Positions 38,583 through 48,180 of a stretch of 64,000 nucleotides of DNA are shown one piece after another. The stretch is taken from contig NZ_JAMXST010000002.1 of NCBI RefSeq assembly GCF_024124905.1, forward strand, positions 1 through 64,000, in the 5' to 3' direction. Both the position numbers and the translations under genes were made by a program. The notes under the pieces were generated by a model. The model saw only the letters and a program-made list of their open reading frames with translations, was not told where the DNA came from and did not search any database. Numbering within the stretch: the stretch's first letter is position 1; each line of letters begins with the position of its first letter. The stretch comes from Cellulosimicrobium cellulans. GTDB taxonomy: Bacteria > Actinomycetota > Actinomycetes > Actinomycetales > Cellulomonadaceae.

Positions 38583-38839
38583 GTCGGGGAAGGTCCTGGT
38601 CCTCACGACGTACGCCCCCGCTGCGGGAAGTCGTTCGTCGGGATGACGACGCCGCGCGCCGCGACGCGGAAGACTCGTCACCGGGCGCGGCGCTGCCGGG
38701 CGGGAATCCTCAGGGGCGAACCGGGGGTTTCCCTGATGGTCGACGTCGTCGCGCTCCGTAGGCTTGTCGTGGCGCAGGACGCCCGACCTGCCGCCGCCGC
38801 CCGCCTGGCCTCCCCGCCAGCCGACGAACGAGGACGCCG
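38583..38839 (+). promoter_or_regulatory. hrpB-DedA gap with possible promoter
   Basis: 257 nt without a gene. TAGGCT (38759-38764) is a plausible -10 for the DedA gene, about 75 nt before its TTG. Nothing else was recognised. Confidence 0.35.
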
Positions 38840-39562
38840 TTGCCCGACGCCGTGTCGACCTTCCTGGAGAATCTGGAGACCTGGATTCTCGCCCTCGCGG
38901 CGTCCGCGTGGATCTATCCCGCGCTGTTCGGCTTCGCGACGATCGACGGGTTCTTCCCGCCCATCCCGAGCGAGTCCGTCGTCATCACGCTCGCCGTGTC
39001 CGCGCACGCGACCGGCGAGCCGAACCTGCTCCTCGTGCTCCTGGTGGCCGCCGCCGGAGCGTGGACCGGCGACCAGATCGCGTTCTCGATCGGTCGCGCC
39101 ATCGGCACCGACCGCGTCCGGTTCCTGCGCTCACCACGGGGCCGCAAGGCCGTGGCGTGGGCGGAGCGGGCCCTCGCCCACCGTGGGGCGTCGTTCATCC
39201 TGGCCGCGCGCTACATCCCCGTCGGGCGCGTCGCGGTGAACATGACGGCCGGCGCCGTGGGCTACCCGCGCCGCCGGTTCATGGCGTTCTCCGGGATCGC
39301 GGCCGTCACCTGGGCGGTGTACTCGGTCCTCATCGGCCTCGTCGCGGCGCAGTGGCTGGGCCACGAACCGCTCCTCGCGATGGTCGTGGGCGTCGTCCTG
39401 GGGATCGCGGCGGGGTTCGTCATCGACCGCGTGCTCATGATGCGCGCGCGCCGCAAGGGCGAGCTGCCGCAGGCCGAGGGCCCGGCGTCCCCGGCGCCGG
39501 AGACCGCGGACGAGCCGAGCACCTCGGAGAACCGGCCGGGCGCGGCACCGCGCGCCTCGTGA
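38840..39562 (+). CDS. DedA-family membrane protein
   Basis: Encodes 240 residues from TTG 38840; GAGG lies 6 nt before it, which is why this start is preferred over GTG 38852. DedA/SNARE-associated domain: FFPPIPSESVVI, GDQIAFSIGR and the amphipathic ARYIPVGRVAVNMTAGAVGYPRRRF motif, with about five membrane segments. DedA proteins move polyprenyl phosphate or other lipids across the membrane. Pro/Glu-rich cytoplasmic tail (203-240). Convergent with coaA. Confidence 0.9.
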   Translation: MPDAVSTFLENLETWILALAASAWIYPALFGFATIDGFFPPIPSESVVITLAVSAHATGEPNLLLVLLVAAAGAWTGDQIAFSIGRAIGTDRVRFLRSPRGRKAVAWAERALAHRGASFILAARYIPVGRVAVNMTAGAVGYPRRRFMAFSGIAAVTWAVYSVLIGLVAAQWLGHEPLLAMVVGVVLGIAAGFVIDRVLMMRARRKGELPQAEGPASPAPETADEPSTSENRPGAAPRAS

Positions 39563-39589
39563 GTCCGCGGGGCACCCGTCGGCCGCGCG

Positions 39590-40579
39590 TCAGAGCTTGC
39601 GCAGCCGGACCCGCTGGACCGAGTGGTCCGAGCCCTTGGTGAGCACGAGCGTCGCGCGACCCCGCGTCGGCAGGATGTTCTGCTCGAGGTTCGGGGCGTT
39701 GATCGCGTCCCAGATCGACTTCGCCTTCTCGACCGCCTGCTCGTCCGTGAGGTCGGCGTAGCGGCGGAAGTACGACTCGGGCCGGGCGAAGGCGGTACGG
39801 CGCAGGGCGAGGAACCGGTCCACGTACCACTGCCGGATGTTGCGCGTGCGCGCGTCGACGTAGATCGAGAAGTCGAAGAAGTCGGACACCGCGACCGTGG
39901 ACTCGTCGTGCGCGCTCGGCCGGGCCGGCTGGAGCACGTTCAGCCCCTCGACGACCAGCACGTCGGGCTTGCGCACGACCGCCTCCGCGCCGGGGACGAT
40001 GTCGTACGTGAGGTGGTCGTAGACGGGCGCCTTGACCTCGGCGTGGCCCGCCTTGACCTTGGACAGGAAGCGGATGAGCGCGCGCCGGTCGTAGGACTCG
40101 GGGAAGCCCTTGCGATCCATGAGGCCGCGGCGCGCCAGCTCCGCGTTGGGGTAGAGGAAGCCGTCGGTCGTGATGAGCTCCACGCGCGGCGTCTCGGGCC
40201 AGCGGGCCAGCATCTCGCGCAGGACGCGCGCGGTCGTGGACTTGCCCACCGCGACCGAGCCCGCGACGCCGATGACGTACGGCGTGTTCCCGGTCTCCTC
40301 GCGGAGGAACGTCGACGTCGCCTCGTGCAGCCCCGACGTCGCGGTCACGTAGAGGTTGAGCAGGCGCGACAGCGGGCGGTAGACGGCGTCGACCTCCGCG
40401 AGGTCGATGGGGTCGCCGAGGCCGCGGAGCCGGGTGACGTCGTCGTCCGTGAGCGGGAGCGGCGTCGACTCCGACAGGCGGCTCCACACCGCCCGGTCGA
40501 GGTCGACGTACGGGGACGACGACGGCGCCGCGAGGTGGGCCGGCAGGAGGTCGGACGGGTCGTCGACGGGGGAGGACAC
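39590..40579 (-). CDS. coaA: Type I pantothenate kinase
   Basis: Encodes 329 residues. The GTG at 40579 is chosen because CAGAAT lies 7 nt upstream on the minus strand, fitting a leaderless start; the frame is open further. Catalyses the first step of CoA synthesis. P-loop GSVAVGKS (107-114), [20 protein letters not shown] and [17 protein letters not shown] are typical of CoaA and not of type III CoaX. Confidence 0.95.
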   Translation of the reverse strand: MSSPVDDPSDLLPAHLAAPSSSPYVDLDRAVWSRLSESTPLPLTDDDVTRLRGLGDPIDLAEVDAVYRPLSRLLNLYVTATSGLHEATSTFLREETGNTPYVIGVAGSVAVGKSTTARVLREMLARWPETPRVELITTDGFLYPNAELARRGLMDRKGFPESYDRRALIRFLSKVKAGHAEVKAPVYDHLTYDIVPGAEAVVRKPDVLVVEGLNVLQPARPSAHDESTVAVSDFFDFSIYVDARTRNIRQWYVDRFLALRRTAFARPESYFRRYADLTDEQAVEKAKSIWDAINAPNLEQNILPTRGRATLVLTKGSDHSVQRVRLRKL

Positions 40580-40693
40580 CCGCCTGATTCTGCCGGATGC
40601 GTGCGGGTGCCCGCGCACGGCCCGCCAGCCGGGGACGTCGGGTGCCGCCCGGGCCAGGCGGGCTCCACCCGTGCCGGGACGCGCGCCCCGCGC

Positions 40694-41587
40694 TCAGCGC
40701 GTGGCGTCGCGGGACCGTGCGGGCCGCCGGCCGCGTGCGGGCTCCGGGGTCGGGCCGGTCCCGGGCAGGGCGAGGCCCGGGAGGCGGGACATGAGGGCGA
40801 GCGCGTCGGCCGGGGCGTGCGCGTGGACGTCGTTGTCGAGGTAGACCTCGACGTCGTGGCCGGCCTCGCACCAGCCCCGCACCCGCGCGGCCCACGCGTC
40901 GAGGACGTGCGGCCGGTAGCCGCTCGTGTACAGCGAGGTGTCGCCGTGCAGGCGCACGTACACGAGGCGGCTCGTGATCGCCTCCACGAGCGGCCAGTGA
41001 CCCGCGCCGTCCGAGATCGCGAACGCCACCCGGTGGCGTCGGAGCACGTCGAGCGCCTCGGCGCTCGCGAACGACGCGTGGCGCGGCTCGAGCGCATGGA
41101 CCAGGGGACGGTCGGCGCCCACCTCGGTCCAGGCAGGCGCGCGGAGGCGGTCGTCGTGCTCGCGGGCGAGCCGGGCGGCCTCGGCCGTCGACCGGGGCAG
41201 GAGGGCGAGGAACTCGTCGAGCAGCCCGGCGTCGAAGGTCGTGCGTGCGGGGAGCTGCCACAGCACGGGGCCGAGCCGGTCGTCGAGGGCGAGCACGCCG
41301 CTCGCGAAGAAGTTGGCGAGGGGCGTGCGCACGTCCCGCAGGCGCTTCATGTGGGTGACGAAGCGCGGGCCCTTGACCGCGAAGGTGAACCCCTCCGGCG
41401 TCTGCTCTCGCCACGCGACGAACGAGGACGGCCGCTGCAGCGAGTAGAAGGACCCGTTGAGCTCGACCGCGGGGAACACCGACGCGACGTGCTCGAGCTC
41501 GCGGCGCTGGGGCAGGCCGGCGGGGTAGAACGGGCCGCGCCAGTCGGCGTAGCGCCATCCCGAGAGTCCGATCCGCACGGTGGGCAC
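40694..41587 (-). CDS. DUF72 (YecE-like) protein
   Basis: Encodes 297 residues from GTG 41587. DUF72 TIM-barrel: IGLSGWRYADWRGPFYP, VELNGSFYSLQ, FAVKGPRFVTHMKRL and VRLHGDTSLYTSGY. No catalytic function is established for the family, although it has UV-endonuclease-like fold relations. An Arg/Pro-rich tail of 25 residues ends the protein. Divergent from glmS; its start is 125 nt from it. Confidence 0.88.
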   Translation of the reverse strand: MPTVRIGLSGWRYADWRGPFYPAGLPQRRELEHVASVFPAVELNGSFYSLQRPSSFVAWREQTPEGFTFAVKGPRFVTHMKRLRDVRTPLANFFASGVLALDDRLGPVLWQLPARTTFDAGLLDEFLALLPRSTAEAARLAREHDDRLRAPAWTEVGADRPLVHALEPRHASFASAEALDVLRRHRVAFAISDGAGHWPLVEAITSRLVYVRLHGDTSLYTSGYRPHVLDAWAARVRGWCEAGHDVEVYLDNDVHAHAPADALALMSRLPGLALPGTGPTPEPARGRRPARSRDATR

Positions 41588-41698
41588 GAGACCCAGCCTC
41601 GCCGGACGCGGCGCCGTACGCGCGCGGGGTGCTTTTGGCAGCGGGCCTGACGAAAAACCGCGGGATCGTGCGCCCGCGGAGGGGTCCGCGTCCGTGGA

Positions 41699-41704
41699 TA
41701 GACT
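41699..41704 (+). promoter_or_regulatory. glmS: glmS leaderless promoter -10 box
   Basis: TAGACT, then 8 nt, then ATG 41713. There is thus no room for a glmS ribozyme leader of the Firmicutes type. Confidence 0.6.
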
Positions 41705-41712
41705 CGATCACC

Positions 41713-43590
41713 ATGTGCGGAATCGTGGGCTACGTAGGCCCTGGAACCATGGTCGGAGAGGCCTCGGGGCGACCCCTCGACGTCGCTCTCGAAGGACTCG
41801 GCAGGCTCGAGTACCGCGGCTACGACTCGGCCGGGGTCGCGCTCGTCGCGCCCGGGATCGACGCCGTCGCGTTCGCCAAGAAGTCGGGCAAGCTCGCGAA
41901 CCTCGTCGAGGAGATCGACCTGCACCCGCTCCCCGCGGCGACCGCGTCGATCGGCCACACGCGCTGGGCGACGCACGGCGGCCCGACGGACACCAACGCC
42001 CACCCGCACCTCGCGGACGACGACCGCCTCGCGGTCATCCACAACGGGATCGTCGAGAACTTCGCCACCCTCAAGTCCGAGCTGCTCGCCGAGGGCGTGC
42101 AGTTCCGGTCCGAGACGGACACCGAGGTCGCGGCGCAGCTGCTCGCGCGCGCCTACCGCGAGACCAAGGACCTCACGCTCGCGATGGGGCAGGTGGCCCG
42201 GCGCCTCGAGGGCACGTTCACGCTCCTGGCCGTGCACGCCGACTCGCCCGACACGGTGGTGGGCGCGCGGCACGACTCGCCGCTCGTCGTCGGGATCGGC
42301 GACGGCGAGAACTTCCTGGGCTCCGACGTCGCGGCGTTCATCTCCCACACCAAGGAGGCGCTCGAGCTCGGGCAGGACCAGATCGTCACGATCACCCCGA
42401 CGTCGGTCGAGGTGACCGACTTCGACGGCAACCCCGCCGAGGCCAAGCGGTACACGGTCGACTGGGACGCGGCCGCCGCGGAGAAGGGCGGCTTCTCGTC
42501 CTTCATGGACAAGGAGATCCACGACCAGCCGCACGCCGTCGCCGACACCCTGCTCGGCCGGACCGACCCGTCGGGCAAGCTCGTGCTCGACGACGTGCGC
42601 ATCGACGAGGCCGTGCTCCGGTCGGTGGACAAGATCATCGTCGTCGCGTGCGGCACGGCCGCGTACTCGGGGCACGTCGCCAAGTACGCGATCGAGCACT
42701 GGTGCCGCATCCCCGTCGAGGTCGAGCTCGCGCACGAGTTCCGCTACCGCGACCCGATCGTCGACGAGAAGACGCTCGTCGTGGCGGTGACGCAGTCGGG
42801 CGAGACGATGGACACGCTCATGGCCGTGCGCCACGCGCGCGAGCAGGGCGCCAAGGTCATCTCCATCGTCAACACGCACGGGTCGACCATCCCGCGCGAG
42901 TCGGACGCCGTGCTGTACACGCACGCCGGTCCGGAGATCGCGGTCGCCTCGACCAAGGCGTTCCTGTCGCAGATCACCGCCGCCTACCTCCTGGGCCTCT
43001 ACCTCGCGCAGCTGCGCGGGAACAAGTTCCCGGACGAGATCTCGGCGATCCTCGAGGACCTGCGCGACATGCCGCGCAAGATCCAGACCGTCATCGAGCG
43101 CGGCGAGTACGTCCGTGCGACCGCCCGCTCCATGAAGGACGCGACGTCCGTCCTCTTCCTCGGCCGCCACGTCGGGTTCCCGGTCGCGCTCGAGGGCGCG
43201 CTCAAGCTCAAGGAGCTCGCGTACATCCACGCCGAGGGCTTCGCCGCGGGCGAGCTCAAGCACGGCCCGATCGCGCTCATCGACGAGGGGCAGCCGGTGT
43301 TCGTCGTCGTGCCGTCGCCGAAGGGCCGCGAGGGCCTGCACTCCAAGGTCATCTCGAACATCCAGGAGATCCGGGCGCGCGGCGCCCGCACGCTCGTCAT
43401 CGCGGAGGACGGGGACGACGCCGTGCGCCCCTACGCGGACGAGATCTTCTGGGTCCCCGAGTCGCCCACGCTGCTCTCGCCGCTGCTGGCCGTCGTCCCG
43501 CTCCAGATCTTCGCGATGGCCCTCGCCACGGCCAAGGGCCTCGACGTCGACCAGCCCCGCAACCTCGCGAAGTCGGTCACGGTCGAGTAG
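41713..43590 (+). CDS. glmS: Glutamine-fructose-6-phosphate aminotransferase
   Basis: Encodes 625 residues (MCGIVGYVG). Makes glucosamine-6-P from fructose-6-P and glutamine. The nucleophile Cys2 is exposed after Met removal; GHTRWATHGGPTDTNAHPH is the glutaminase signature. Two SIS domains follow (CGTAAYSGHVAKY; AVTQSGETMDTLMA), ending LAKSVTVE. The upstream frame to 41629 is not used. Supplies GlmM. Confidence 0.98.
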   Translation: MCGIVGYVGPGTMVGEASGRPLDVALEGLGRLEYRGYDSAGVALVAPGIDAVAFAKKSGKLANLVEEIDLHPLPAATASIGHTRWATHGGPTDTNAHPHLADDDRLAVIHNGIVENFATLKSELLAEGVQFRSETDTEVAAQLLARAYRETKDLTLAMGQVARRLEGTFTLLAVHADSPDTVVGARHDSPLVVGIGDGENFLGSDVAAFISHTKEALELGQDQIVTITPTSVEVTDFDGNPAEAKRYTVDWDAAAAEKGGFSSFMDKEIHDQPHAVADTLLGRTDPSGKLVLDDVRIDEAVLRSVDKIIVVACGTAAYSGHVAKYAIEHWCRIPVEVELAHEFRYRDPIVDEKTLVVAVTQSGETMDTLMAVRHAREQGAKVISIVNTHGSTIPRESDAVLYTHAGPEIAVASTKAFLSQITAAYLLGLYLAQLRGNKFPDEISAILEDLRDMPRKIQTVIERGEYVRATARSMKDATSVLFLGRHVGFPVALEGALKLKELAYIHAEGFAAGELKHGPIALIDEGQPVFVVVPSPKGREGLHSKVISNIQEIRARGARTLVIAEDGDDAVRPYADEIFWVPESPTLLSPLLAVVPLQIFAMALATAKGLDVDQPRNLAKSVTVE

Positions 43591-43614
43591 TCCTCCACCG
43601 CACCTTCTGACGCC

Positions 43615-43668
43615 GAGCAGGTGGTCCTGGTTCGTCCGGTCTCCCGGACGAGCCAGGACCACCTGCTC
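43615..43668 (+). terminator. glmS terminator, 25-bp hairpin
   Basis: Stem 43615-43639 with 43644-43668: 25 consecutive pairs with one T-G wobble and a TCTC loop, 24 nt after the glmS stop. No U-run. Confidence 0.85.
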
Positions 43669-43717
43669 GTGGTGGTGAGATCGCCTGGTGGGGGACCGGG
43701 AGGGAGGACGGCCCCCG

Positions 43718-43723
43718 TAGGGT
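43718..43723 (+). promoter_or_regulatory. acpS: acpS leaderless promoter -10 box
   Basis: TAGGGT ends 6 nt before ATG 43730. It lies downstream of the glmS terminator, so acpS is a separate unit. Confidence 0.6.
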
Positions 43724-43729
43724 GGGCGC

Positions 43730-44080
43730 ATGATCAAGGGCGTGGGGATCGACGTCGTGGACGTCGCACGGTTCATGGAGACCCTGGAGCGCACGCCCCG
43801 GCTCCGCGAGAAGCTGTTCACGGCCGCCGAGCGGGACCTGCCGCCCGCGTCGCTCGCCGCGCGGTTCGCCGCCAAGGAGGCCATCGCCAAGGCGCTGGGC
43901 GCCCCGGCGGGCATGCGCTGGCACGACGCGACGGTGCACCGCGTCGTCGGGGGCCCGCCGGAGGTCGAGATCACGGGCACGGTCGCTGCGCGCGCGGACG
44001 CGCTGGGCATCACCGCCTGGCACCTGAGCATCTCCCACGACGCCGGCATCGCCTCGGCCATGGTCGTCGCGGAGGGCTGA
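43730..44080 (+). CDS. acpS: Holo-acyl-carrier-protein synthase
   Basis: Encodes 116 residues ([15 protein letters not shown]). Transfers the phosphopantetheine arm of CoA to acyl carrier protein. The Mg-binding Asp in [10 protein letters not shown] and Glu in [12 protein letters not shown] are present, with [19 protein letters not shown] at the end. Usual AcpS length. Functionally linked to CoA made via coaA. Confidence 0.96.
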   Translation: MIKGVGIDVVDVARFMETLERTPRLREKLFTAAERDLPPASLAARFAAKEAIAKALGAPAGMRWHDATVHRVVGGPPEVEITGTVAARADALGITAWHLSISHDAGIASAMVVAEG

Positions 44081-44107
44081 CCGCCCGCCGCGCGCTGCGG
44101 GCATGCA

Positions 44108-44141
44108 AAGGGCCCGGTTCTCGACCGAGAACCGGGCCCTT
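44108..44141. terminator. Bidirectional terminator between acpS and the LLM gene
   Basis: A 16-bp perfect stem (44108-44123 with 44126-44141) flanked by A and T residues sits between convergent genes, so it can serve both strands. Confidence 0.85.
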
Positions 44142-44164
44142 CTCACGCCCACACGGTGCGGCGG

Positions 44165-45214
44165 TCAGCGCTGGAGGGCGGGGATGACCTGGCGCTGGAA
44201 GAGCTCGAGCTGGTCGCGGTCGGTCGCGGCGAACGGGAAGTAGCCGATCGCGTAGCCGAGGCCCTGGTCGCGCAGGCCGGTGAGGGTCTCGACGATCTGC
44301 TCCGGAGTGCCGACGAGCGGGCCGCTGCGCCACGAGGCCACGTTGTCGTCCGCCTTCTCGGGGAAGTACCGGCGCGCGTGCTCCTCGATCCGGTCCAGCC
44401 GGTCGGCGACGTCCTGCGCGGTCTCGCCGATGACGACGTTGTAGTTGGCCGACCGGGTGATCTCGCCGAGGTCGCGGCCGAGGTCGCGGCAGTGCTGCGC
44501 GAGCACCGCGGACTTGTGCGCGAAGCCCTCGGGCGAGCCGTCGAAGTTGGTGTACTGCGCGTGCTGCGCGGCGATCCGCAGCGTCTTCTTCTCGCCGCCG
44601 CCCGCGATCCACAGCGGGATGCTCGGCCTCGCGCCCTCGCCGTCCACCACGACCTGCTGCAGGGGCTGCGGGTAGCACAGCGCGCCGTCCACCTGGTAGC
44701 GCTCGCCGTCGAACGTGCCCGACGACCCGGTCCGCCACATGCGGGACATGATCTGGACGCCCTCGTCGAGCGCGCGCAGGCGCTCGCCCGCGCTCGGGAA
44801 CCCGTACCCGTACGCGCGCCACTCGTGCTCGTACCAGCCCGCGCCGATGCCCATCTCGAGCCGCCCGCCGGAGACGTGGTCGACGGTCGCGGCGACCTTG
44901 GCCAGGTACGTCGGGTCGCGGTAGGCCATGCACGTGCACATCTGGCCGAGGCGCACGCGCTGCGACGCCGCCGCGAAGGCGGCCATGAGCGTCCACGCCT
45001 CGTGCGTCGCCTCGGTGCTCGGGGTCGGCGTGGTGTGGAAGTGGTCGTAGACCCACACGCCGTCCCACGCGAACTCGCCGCCCGGCAGGGGCTCGCCCGC
45101 GGCGGCGTTGTCGGCGTAGTGCAGGAGGGAGAGCATCGTCTTCCAGTGGTCCTCGGGTGCGACGTCGACGAGGTCGTAGCGCCAGCCCTGGGGGATGAAG
45201 AGTCCGAATCGCAT
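44165..45214 (-). CDS. LLM-class F420-dependent oxidoreductase
   Basis: Encodes 349 residues. ATG 45214 is chosen: TAGGGT lies 7 nt upstream on the minus strand and overlaps the alternative GTG 45223. Luciferase-like TIM barrel: WDGVWVYDHFHTTP, RLEMGIGAGWYEHEWRAYGYGFP and GGGEKKTLRIAAQHA are typical of actinobacterial TIGR03560-type F420 enzymes. Probably uses F420 rather than FMN; substrate unknown. Confidence 0.88.
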   Translation of the reverse strand: MRFGLFIPQGWRYDLVDVAPEDHWKTMLSLLHYADNAAAGEPLPGGEFAWDGVWVYDHFHTTPTPSTEATHEAWTLMAAFAAASQRVRLGQMCTCMAYRDPTYLAKVAATVDHVSGGRLEMGIGAGWYEHEWRAYGYGFPSAGERLRALDEGVQIMSRMWRTGSSGTFDGERYQVDGALCYPQPLQQVVVDGEGARPSIPLWIAGGGEKKTLRIAAQHAQYTNFDGSPEGFAHKSAVLAQHCRDLGRDLGEITRSANYNVVIGETAQDVADRLDRIEEHARRYFPEKADDNVASWRSGPLVGTPEQIVETLTGLRDQGLGYAIGYFPFAATDRDQLELFQRQVIPALQR

Positions 45215-45342
45215 GGTCGTCACCCTATGCGGGTCCGTGCGACCCGCAGCGCGCCCCCGCGCGTCGTCTCACCGCTCGGTCGCACCGCTGCGCCGGCGCC
45301 GCCGCGCAGGCGACGAGGGCGGACGGTGGGCAGGATGAGGTC

Positions 45343-47076
45343 ATGATCGAAGCCTGGTCCGCCGCCGACGTGCGCGTCGCCGAGGAGCCGCTGCTCGCCG
45401 CGGGCGTCCCGCTCATGGAGCGCGCCTCGTTCGCGCTCGCGACGATCGTCGCGCGCGACGTCGCACGACGGCGGTCGGTCGCCCTGCCGGACGGCGGCCG
45501 TCGGGACGGGCGCGTCACCGGCGCCCGGGCGGTCCTGCTCGTGGGGTCGGGCAACAACGGCGGGGACACCCTCCACGCGGGTGCGTACCTCGCGCGCCGG
45601 GGCGTCGAGGTGCTCGCGGTCCTCACCGGAGAGCATGCGCACGCGGGCGGGCTCGCGGCGCTCCGGGACGCGGGCGGGTCCGTCGAGGTGCTCGTCGGCA
45701 GCCCCGACGACCCGACGCGCGCGGGCCGGCCGCACGACCACCTGGACCCGCACGTCGCCGACCGGGTCGCCGCGCAGGTCCGGCGGGCCGACGTCGTGAT
45801 GGACGGCCTCGTCGGCATCGGCGCCCGGGGGCCGTTGCGCGGCGTCGCGGCGGACCTCGTGCGGCGTCTCGCCGCGCTGCTCGACGGCGGCGTGCCCGCC
45901 GACGACGCGCTCGGCGGCGACGGTGCGTCCGACGAGGGTGGCGGGCGTCGCGTCGGGCCCCGGGGGCGGCCCTGGGTCGTCGCGGTGGACGCGCCGAGCG
46001 GGGTCGGCGTGGACGACGGCACGGTGCCCGGGCCGGTCCTGCGCGCGGACCGCACGGTGACGTTCGGCGCGGCGAAGCCCGGCCTCCTGCTCCCCCCGGC
46101 GACGCACCTCGCCGGCCACGGCGCGGTCGTCGACATCGGGCTGCGCCTCGGCGCGCCCGCTCCGGACGGCGGCACCGCGGCGCCGGTCGTCCGCCGGCTC
46201 GAGCCCGCGGACGTCGCCGCCCTCTGGTCCGTGCCCGGCGCGACCGACCACAAGTACACGCGCGGCGTCGTCGGCGTCGTCGCGGGCACGCCGACCTTCC
46301 CGGGCGCCGCGGTGCTCGTCGCGAGCGCCGCGGTCCGCACCGGCCCGGGGATGGTCCGCTTCCGCGGGCCCGACGACGTCACGCGCGCGGTGCTCGCCGC
46401 CCGGCCCGAGGTGGTGCCCGCGGCGGGGCGCGTGCAGTCCTGGGTGCTCGGGCCCGGCGTGCCGCCCGCGCCCGGGCCGGGCGGCGACCCCGTGGACGAC
46501 GGCGGCCAGCACGAGCGGGTCCGGGACGCGCTCGCGGCCGCGACCGGTGAGCTCGCCGCCGAGGACGAGGGGGAGCGGGTGCCCGTGGTCGTCGACGCCG
46601 GGGCGCTGTCCTTGCTGCCCGACCGCTGCCCGCCGTCGGTCGTGCTCACCCCGCACGCGGGGGAGCTCGCGACGCTGCTGCGGTCGCGCGGCGACGACGT
46701 GACGCGCGCCGACGTCGAGGCCGAGCCGCTGCGGTGGGCACGGCGCGCGCACTCGGCCACCGGTGCGACGGTGCTGCTCAAGGGGTCGGCGACCGTCGTC
46801 GTCGGGCCGGAGGGCGCGTGGTCCCAGGCGGACGCGCCCGCGTGGCTCGCGACCGCCGGCGCGGGGGACGTGCTCGCCGGGATCCTCGGCACCGTGCTCG
46901 CGGCGCACGCCCCACGGATCCTCCGGGAGCCGGGGCTGGCCGCGGAGCTCGCGGCCGCGGTCGCCGTCGTGCACGGTCTCGCGGCGGAGCGGGCGAACCC
47001 GGGCGGCCCGGTCGCGGCGCTCGACGTCGCCGACGCGGTGCCCGCCGTCGTCGCGGGGCTGCTCGCCGCACGCTGA
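45343..47076 (+). CDS. nnr: Bifunctional NAD(P)HX epimerase/dehydratase
   Basis: Encodes 577 residues from ATG 45343, six nt after CAGGAT. Repairs hydrated NAD(P)H. N-terminal YjeF_N epimerase domain (1-270; LLVGSGNNGGDTLHAG, DAPSGVGVDDG) and C-terminal ADP-dependent dehydratase (300-577; TRGVVGVVAGTPTFPGAAVL, LTPHAGEL, TAGAGDVLAG). A Gly/Asp-rich insert occurs near residue 190. M. tuberculosis has nnr in the same neighbourhood. Confidence 0.94.
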   Translation: MIEAWSAADVRVAEEPLLAAGVPLMERASFALATIVARDVARRRSVALPDGGRRDGRVTGARAVLLVGSGNNGGDTLHAGAYLARRGVEVLAVLTGEHAHAGGLAALRDAGGSVEVLVGSPDDPTRAGRPHDHLDPHVADRVAAQVRRADVVMDGLVGIGARGPLRGVAADLVRRLAALLDGGVPADDALGGDGASDEGGGRRVGPRGRPWVVAVDAPSGVGVDDGTVPGPVLRADRTVTFGAAKPGLLLPPATHLAGHGAVVDIGLRLGAPAPDGGTAAPVVRRLEPADVAALWSVPGATDHKYTRGVVGVVAGTPTFPGAAVLVASAAVRTGPGMVRFRGPDDVTRAVLAARPEVVPAAGRVQSWVLGPGVPPAPGPGGDPVDDGGQHERVRDALAAATGELAAEDEGERVPVVVDAGALSLLPDRCPPSVVLTPHAGELATLLRSRGDDVTRADVEAEPLRWARRAHSATGATVLLKGSATVVVGPEGAWSQADAPAWLATAGAGDVLAGILGTVLAAHAPRILREPGLAAELAAAVAVVHGLAAERANPGGPVAALDVADAVPAVVAGLLAAR

Positions 47077-47161
47077 GCGGCGCGGCTCTCTCCTGGCACC
47101 GGCCGGTCACGACGGGTCCGAGGCCCGTGGGCGGCCGACAGGTCCGGGCGCGGCCCGCCGG

Positions 47162-47167
47162 TACCGT
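47162..47167 (+). promoter_or_regulatory. RluA-type gene leaderless promoter -10 box
   Basis: TACCGT, 7 nt, then GTG 47175. This spacing decides the start of the pseudouridine synthase. Confidence 0.55.
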
Positions 47168-47174
47168 GGTGGGC

Positions 47175-48083
47175 GTGGTCCCCCTCCCCGTGCGCGACGG
47201 CCTCAACCCCACGCGCCTCGTGCTGCCGCACGACGCCGAGAGCGTCGCGCGGTACACGCGCACGCTCGACTACGTGCGCCACCGGTTCCCGGACGACGCC
47301 GCACGCCTGGCCGAGAAGGTCGCGGCGGGCGAGGTCGTCGACGGGCGCGGACGGCCGGTCGACGCGACCACCCCGTACGAGCCGCGCGGCTTCGTGTTCC
47401 TCTACCGCGACCCGCCGGTCGAGCCCGAGGTGCCGTTCGAGGTCCGCGTGCTGCACCGCGACCGGGACCTGCTGGTCGTCGACAAGCCGCACTTCCTCGC
47501 GACGATCCCGCGCGGTGCGTACGTGGCGCGGTCGGTGCTCGTGCGGTTGCGCCGCGACCTCGACCTGCCCGACCTCAGCCCCGCGCACCGGCTCGACCGC
47601 GTCACCGCGGGCGTCCTGCTGCTCACGCTGCGACCGCAGGTGCGCGGCGCGTACCAGGAGCTCTTCGCGCGGCGCGAGGTGCGCAAGACCTACGAGGCGG
47701 TCGCGCCGTGGGACCCGGCGCTGGACCTGCCCGCGACCGTGCGCAGCCGCATCGTCAAGCACCGCGGCGTCATGCGCGCGGAGGAGGTGGACGGCGAGCC
47801 CAACGCCGAGAGCCGCGTCGACGTGATCGAGACCGACCCGGCCCGCGGCCTCGCGCGCTACCGGCTCGAGCCCCACAGCGGCAAGACGCACCAGCTCCGG
47901 CTGCACATGGCCCGGCTCGGGGTGCCGATCGTGCACGACAACTTCTACCCCGAGCCGTACGACGTCGCGCCGGACGACTACGCGCGCCCGCTCCAGCTCG
48001 TCTCGCGCTCGCTCGCCTTCGCCGACCCGCTGACCGGGCAGCCGCGGCGCTTCGAGACGGACCGGACGCTCGGCGCCTGGTGA
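47175..48083 (+). CDS. RluA-family pseudouridine synthase
   Basis: Encodes 302 residues from GTG 47175. Catalytic Asp141 lies in HRLDRVTAG; DRDLLVVDKPHFLAT, RREVRKTYEAV and GKTHQLRLHMARLGVPIVHD complete the RluA pattern. The N-terminal 70 residues include a short S4-like stretch (AEKVAAGEVVDGRGRPVDA). Target nucleotide (rRNA or tRNA) cannot be assigned. Precedes alr by about 100 nt. Confidence 0.9.
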   Translation: MVPLPVRDGLNPTRLVLPHDAESVARYTRTLDYVRHRFPDDAARLAEKVAAGEVVDGRGRPVDATTPYEPRGFVFLYRDPPVEPEVPFEVRVLHRDRDLLVVDKPHFLATIPRGAYVARSVLVRLRRDLDLPDLSPAHRLDRVTAGVLLLTLRPQVRGAYQELFARREVRKTYEAVAPWDPALDLPATVRSRIVKHRGVMRAEEVDGEPNAESRVDVIETDPARGLARYRLEPHSGKTHQLRLHMARLGVPIVHDNFYPEPYDVAPDDYARPLQLVSRSLAFADPLTGQPRRFETDRTLGAW

Positions 48084-48180
48084 GGGTGGCGGCCGGACCG
48101 GCGGCGTCCCGGTGACGCGACCCGAGGACCGCGACCCGGCGCCCGCTCCCCGGGCGGCGACGGTGAGAGAATCGTCCACC

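Noticed and set aside
35967-38681. 904-codon open frame antisense to hrpB
   Set aside because: Covers all helicase motifs of hrpB on the other strand; composition is that of a shadow frame.
41591-41712. Possible glmS ribozyme
   Set aside because: The -10 box 8 nt before the ATG leaves no leader RNA, and no ribozyme core is seen.
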